From assembly GCF_033807575.1 (NCBI RefSeq), contig NC_084713.1:11100703-11164702 (forward strand): a stretch of 64,000 bases of DNA, in the 5' to 3' direction. Position 1 is the stretch's first letter, and every line of letters begins with the position of its first letter. Below are positions 59,218-64,000 of the stretch, piece after piece. Under the pieces are notes generated by a model that had not been told where the DNA came from, ran no database searches, and saw only the letters and a list, made by a program, of their open reading frames with translations. A program made the translations under genes and the position numbers. The DNA comes from Cydia pomonella. Lineage: Eukaryota > Arthropoda > Insecta > Lepidoptera > Tortricidae.

Positions 59218-59330
59218 CCCCTGGTGTCCAATTCGACAGCGTGACGTGACGTACGCGTTGCGTTCTCATTTTATATGGGATGTAAAAACAGCGCGCCAAG
59301 CGGAACGTTTTGGAAACTCAAAATCCCATA
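59218..59330. mobile_element. CCCCTAGTGTAAA MITE, decayed copy 3
   Basis: acccctggtgtccaattcga, cgtgacgtacgcgttgcgtt, gcgccaagcggaacgttttg retain the left arm and loop; the right arm is mostly lost. Confidence 0.6.
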
Positions 59331-59739
59331 AATTCTGTCACAAAGACTTTTACTGATAAAAAAGTTACAGGTACCTGCCCTTATTATTCGTATATATAGG
59401 TTTTAAGCTTATTGAATTTTGAATTATAGTAGATACCCCTATACTGGAACTGGAACCGGTAATGGGACATAAAACCGCAAATTTTGTAAACACTGGCAAC
59501 ATTTTACCATAAACAAGAGTCATAGAGCTTCTTAAGTTTGATGTTTCATTAAATGCGGCCTCTTCAAGGTGATTTTGATCCCTATTTATTTATTTTTATT
59601 TTTTACATGGTTGAATCATACACAAAATAAAAGCTGGATGCTTTATCTTTCTTCAGATATTTAATTCAAGTGTATTGGACTACAAAATTACATGTTTTAC
59701 CAAGTCTACTCGTTGGACGGCAATAAAAAATAAGCATGT

Positions 59740-60797
59740 TATGGCTCCTCTACACGATGGACCATCATAGTGGCCCACTAAGCTGGGCCAACGTGTAGAG
59801 AGGGTAGTGGTGTCGGATGGCTTATGGCTCCTCTACATGATGGCCCAGCGTAGGCCAGTCCTAGGGACGCATTTATGCGTTAGAGGGAGCAAGTGATATT
59901 GCCATCTCACTTTACCGCATAGCTGCGTCCCTTGGACTGGCCTACGCTGGGCCATCGTGTAGAGGAGCCCTTATGGCGCGCGGGATGGCGATGGGATGGC
60001 CGCGGTGTCGGTTTTTCGTCCGCACATCAAAGGCAGTGGACCAGCGATGGCTGTCCGCATCTACACGTGGCCCATCCCTCAGTGCGTGCTCGAACGCGGT
60101 CGAGTGAGGACGTTCATGCTGTGTATTATTTTGATTAAAAAAAAATACATATCTAAATATACATAAATAATATATACCTACACAGCGGCACATTAAGGAA
60201 GAGACAAGTAATGATTTTTAGTAGGGTTTCAAAGCTTTGAAGAGTTTATTGCACAAATTTAAATTGACTTAGGTGACAACCTGTGTGGCCTAGTGGGTAG
60301 TGACCCTGCCTATGAAGCCGACGGTCCCGGTTTCAAATCCTGGTAAGGACATTTATTCGTGTGATGAGCATGGATATTCGTTCCGGAGACATGGATGTCT
60401 TCTATGTATTTAAGTATTTATACATATGTATATAATATGTATATCGTTGTCTAAGTACCCACAACACAAGCCTTATTGAGCTTTCTGTGGGACTTAGTCA
60501 ATTTGTGTAAGACTGTCCCATAATAAGTAGTTTATTTATTTATTTATTTATTGCGATGGATAGATAACATCCACCATAATCTTCTACGTCATTTCTTTTT
60601 AATTACTTTATTATTGTGCAGATTAAGAAAAGGTTGGTACGTGGCGTATAAATAAATTGCTGCAGCGGCTAATGCTCCCACGTCCATCTTGGAAAACGAA
60701 TAGATCGCAACTGAATGTCGCCATCGTGTAGTGGCGTGTCAGCCATCGCATGGCCATCTCGCTGGGCCAGCGCTGGGCCATCGTGAAGAGGAGCCAT
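59740..60797. mobile_element. Composite foldback region, GGCTCCTCTACACGATGG ends
   Basis: ggctcctctacacgatggac opens at 59741; ggctcctctacatgatggcc (59825) faces ggccatcgtgtagaggagcc (59950); ccatcgtgaagaggagccat closes at 60797. At least two nested or adjacent foldback units of one family, with a SINE inserted in the outer one. Confidence 0.6.
60273..60552 (+). mobile_element. tRNA-derived SINE, apparently full length
   Basis: Box A-like tggcctagtgggtagtgac and box B-like ggtttcaaatcctggtaag at the head, a conserved body (cacaacacaagccttattg, tgtgggacttagtcaatttg) and a TTTA-repeat tail at 60530-60552. I recall this sequence type as widespread in Lepidoptera. Transcribed by RNA polymerase III and mobilised by a partner LINE. 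Confidence 0.8.
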
Positions 60798-60821
60798 TAT
60801 AGGGACCGTGCGTGTTGGAGG

Positions 60822-60975
60822 GTCTGCCATCTTGTGGTCTGAATCGGAACCATAAACAGGCACATTTACACATCAAGTGTTTTCTTGTGCATAGTAGGTT
60901 CTGCCATCTTGTGGGCTACATCGGAACAAAAAACATCACATTTACGCCTCGCGCCAAAAATCTGACGACTCCTGT
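60822..60975. repeat. Direct-repeat motif 'ctgccatcttgtgg'
   Basis: tctgccatcttgtggtctga (60825) and tctgccatcttgtgggctac (60902) are imperfect direct copies 77 bp apart, each followed by atcggaac and acattta. Dispersed-repeat character. Confidence 0.5.
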
Positions 60976-61949
60976 GCTGCCTCCTATAGTTCATGCACGC
61001 TCCCTATTGAAAATTGAAAATGCTGGTTATAAAATTACGTTCTAATACGAAAACCTACCTAGGTTTATTAAACAGTTTTACATACTTTATTATTTTTACA
61101 CTGATGTGAAGTATAATGTTTCACAATCCAGCCGCGTATTCGCGTCTAACGACAATCCCAAAGTAAACAAGTAGTAAATAAAGTATACATTTTAAATTAC
61201 CTATATTACGTTTTAGTCAGTATAAAACAAACTCTCAAATCATGGCTAACTTTTCTTTATTAAAAGCTTTGTATTACATTTTATCAGTCAAAACCTTTAT
61301 GACAGAACTTATGACCTAGGTAAGAACTTTGGATGAAATGCTTATTTGTGCATATTAGTTGATACAGTAAATATTAGACTATACAACTAGTGCATAAAGC
61401 GACCCATGTTATTCGAGGCAATTTGAAACTAAAGAAAATCGTACTCGGGCGGCTAGTGGCGCGCCGGTCGGGAGCGTGTTTACTTTATGCTCTCGAGCAT
61501 AATCAGCAATTTTATGCCGCTTACGCGCGATTTAAATGTCTATATTACGAGCATGAGAAATGACAACCAAACTATTTGTTTCTAAATCATGCAACACAAG
61601 TGTTATATTAGGTAATTAATAGAATCAGGCGTTACTTTGCGGAAATCCATGCTAATTAAAACAAGTAATATTACTTTGCTAATCCGCGAGAAAATAACGT
61701 GTTAGTCAATCAGTGCTAACCCGTTATACTTACTTGCGTATTTTTACATGCAATTAATGTTCCCACCCTCCCACCGCAAAAATAAATACGCAAATAAATA
61801 TAACAACCCACCACCAAAAGTACAAAACTCGACACGTGTTTCGCCTCTCTACGAGGCATCCTCAGGAGATGCTGGAGATGTTGACGGTATGACACCCGAC
61901 AACTGACCACTGACAACTGACTTTTTTTTTTAGTTATATTAGGTACATT
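60976..61949. other. Intergenic sequence
   Basis: AT-rich. aaactcgacacgtgtttcgc and tctctacgaggcatcctcag near 61825-61865 look like a known scattered module, but no ends were found. No gene seen. Confidence 0.4.
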
Positions 61950-62135
61950 ATGATACAAGTGCGAATAGTATAGGAAATTCGTAACGACTGGCGATAAATT
62001 AGTTCGTGTTTTAATTTATCGCCACTCGTTCCGTTGGTAGCGAAGGGATTGTTTTAAATAGACAACATTTGCGAATTACCTACTCGCACGTGTATTGTAC
62101 TTACAACGATTTACATACATATGGTCCTTTAAAAT
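61950..62135. mobile_element. MITE, ACGATACAAGTGCGAA family, copy 4
   Basis: tatgatacaagtgcgaatag faces ctactcgcacgtgtattgta. In the middle, actggcgataaattagttc and taatttatcgccactcgtt form an extra hairpin not seen in the other copies. Confidence 0.65.
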
Positions 62136-63759
62136 TTCGGCATAGGTTAAGTGCAAATTTAAGTAAATGTAAGTGTAAATATCTTTTACGAAACTTGTTA
62201 CAATAAGGAACAATTGTTATTGAATAAATTTGTTTCAATTAATTTTACAGCGAGGCTTTATGTAATAGGTTAAATATATAGGTATTACGTATAATTGTGA
62301 AAATATGAGAACTAAACAATAACAATGTTAATTTATTGTTAATCTGTATGGCAATGTCAGTCAAGGACGTTATATACCTACTGGTGGAATACCTATCCTA
62401 ACGTGTTTGTACCTTACGAGTATGTGGAAATAAAAAATATACTTGCTCTATACTGATTTAAACTTTCACGATTTTTACACATTATTAACTAACACAAACG
62501 CCATTTCTACAGCAGAAAAGTGCGGGAAGCCATTAAAATCAAAAAACATTGTAATTTCAATCAGGATGAGGGTTTGAGGATCTCATCCACATAGAATCCA
62601 GTCATTAGTATATGTAAGCGAGAACGAATATCGACAGTCGAAAAATCGAATATCGTTAGTGTTGTATGTCGACAAAGTAACATCCCTAGTGCGCAGAATG
62701 TTCACGACGTTCACGTCAATAAACAAGATCAAGTGCGGGTAGTTCGAAAAACTCGCGCGGCTAGAAGATGTTGATGTCAACTTTAGCCATTCTCCGAGAC
62801 CACGGGGACAACGTCGTCTTCGAAATGTCGGAGGTAAATTTTAAAACTTAATACGCGATTAAGTCCCATTTGTGTTAGTTCCAGATTTAAAATATCTACG
62901 GAAAATTGACACGTAGGTAAGTGTAATAAAAGCCTTATTTCGACAAGAAATGTCCAGGGCTCTATTTATTGAGTACCCTGTGTGTCCAACAAGGGGCCGA
63001 ATTATAACGTAAGTATACTGATTTAATTCTGTTAGAGAAAAGCTGAAATTCTAATAAATGCTGAGCTGTGTGATTTTGGAATTGGTTTTTTATCGTGAGT
63101 TCACAAATCTGGGCAAATCACAGTATTTTAAGTTAAAAATAGTGTCTACGAGTACACACTACGATACACCCCTTTTTATGGTAGTAGGCGTTTTCCCAAC
63201 CTTTTCATTTAAGTATTTCGGTCAAATCCTGTCCGAAATTAGGACAAAATAGTTCATCATTTACGGAAAAATATGGTAAAATGATTACCTTAGAATAATA
63301 ATAGGTATATGAAGTACCTTAAAATATTAAGCCCATGACTATACCTACAAGTTACAACCTAAATTCCCTTTGAATACCCTTAAACCCTTAATCAGTAGCC
63401 TTACCACGAGTTTGAAACGGACATATTCGCTAGCGTCTGCGTAACTTGCGTAAAAGAAGCTGGAATACGGTTTTTTTTATTAAATTCCGGTATCTTCAGG
63501 GTATGGCTATCTAAAATTACGTGTCTATGCTAACAATTTACTAAGATAACGCCGAAAATGTGCGAAAATATTCTGAAAATTGCGATGATAAGGGCCCAAA
63601 TTTGCCTGCTGTTAGTGGTGGACATATGCCAGACATTATGTTCTGCATGTATTTGCCAACCCTGAATAATTTATTTTTAAAACAATACTGAATAATCTTT
63701 GAACTTAACATAGTTAAAATTTAAAAACAACATTTATAATTCTTATTTGCCCATCCTGT
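62136..63759. other. Intergenic sequence near the right end
   Basis: 62690-62835 is GC-richer (ccacggggacaacgtcgtct, tcgaaatgtcggag|gtaaat) and resembles a first exon with a donor, but no downstream exon is found and the motif is one I associate with scattered repeats. Otherwise nothing supported. Confidence 0.35.
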
Positions 63760-64000
63760 AGGTACTACACTAAATACTAATCAATAATATGTAAGTAGGC
63801 CCTAAGGGAAGTGTACATGCTCGAAAGGACCTTATCTACAAAATAAATGTTTGTTTATTTTCAAAATGGAGTTAATTAGAACACCGGTGGCTTACTCGTA
63901 GACAAATTTTCTTAATTTAAGGTCAGGAATGTAGGTACACTTGAATTTAACGGATTTAAAAAAACACGGCATATGTATATAGTCCTTTTTCGTAACTTCA
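63760..64000. mobile_element. Second copy of the 36479 element, cut by the window end
   Basis: ctacactaaatactaatcaa, ggccctaagggaagtgtaca, atggagttaattagaac and aaaaaacacggcatatgtat follow 36780-36996 in order. The end tip (tcgcttatgtta in copy 1) is poorly matched here. Confidence 0.6.

Noticed and set aside
62690..62835. Possible first exon ending in gag|gtaaat
   Set aside because: No second exon found in the window, and the sequence looks like a scattered repeat module.

Overview
The window looks like nuclear DNA from an insect, most likely a moth or butterfly. It is AT-rich with small phase-matched exons, GT-AG introns and dense transposon relics. The relics include foldback MITEs, 5'-truncated LINEs with simple-repeat tails, a tRNA-headed SINE and many copies of an 'agggttccgta' repeat with CAGA/CGGA tracts, a style I associate with Lepidoptera. 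The order is an inference; no species is proposed.

The host gene content is a head-to-tail cluster of three paralogous secreted chymotrypsin-fold serine proteases on the + strand: SP1 (2630-21735), SP2 (23782-35535) and SP3 (43326-58432). Each has six coding exons with the same intron positions and phases (0,2,0,0,0). Exon 1 carries the signal peptide and the R-[IV]VNG activation site, exon 2 the catalytic His, exon 3 the catalytic Asp, exon 4 the C-x-ASGWG segment, and exon 6 GDSGGP. SP2 and SP3 end in a short hydrophobic tail that SP1 loses to an earlier stop. A conserved block of about 110-120 bp precedes each ATG and contains a 15-bp palindrome, intact in SP2 and SP3 and split in SP1, plus an overlapping upstream ATG. 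SP3 intron 5 holds a second host gene on the opposite strand, a GMC-family oxidoreductase (51982-55157), with a one-base frameshift in its last exon.

Layout: 1-2507 intergenic repeats. 2508-21735 SP1, whose intron 2 contains a complete, apparently young BEL/Pao LTR retrotransposon (3879-12786, TSD TAGGG) that landed inside an older foldback element, and whose intron 4 contains a dead LINE with another LINE nested in it. 21736-23671 intergenic MITEs. 23672-35535 SP2, with an unusual GCC-motif element in intron 2 and a near-perfect long inverted repeat in intron 3. 35536-43218 intergenic, with a LINE, MITEs and a 2.36-kb satellite of 120-bp units that flips orientation partway. 43219-58432 SP3 plus the antisense GMC gene and several DNA elements. 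58433-64000 intergenic repeats including a SINE.

The proteases appear to be one expanding family exported as zymogens. Apart from the one GMC frameshift, I see no broken catalytic motif in the host genes. Much of the rest of the window is mobile-element sequence, and nesting gives relative ages (foldback before BEL; LINE before nested LINE; inverted duplication before the small insert in its right arm). The strongest leads for something undescribed are the GCC-motif inverted element (25636-26443), the intronic inverted repeat (27074-28763), the inverted satellite (39831-42194) and the protease cluster with its varying S1-pocket base.
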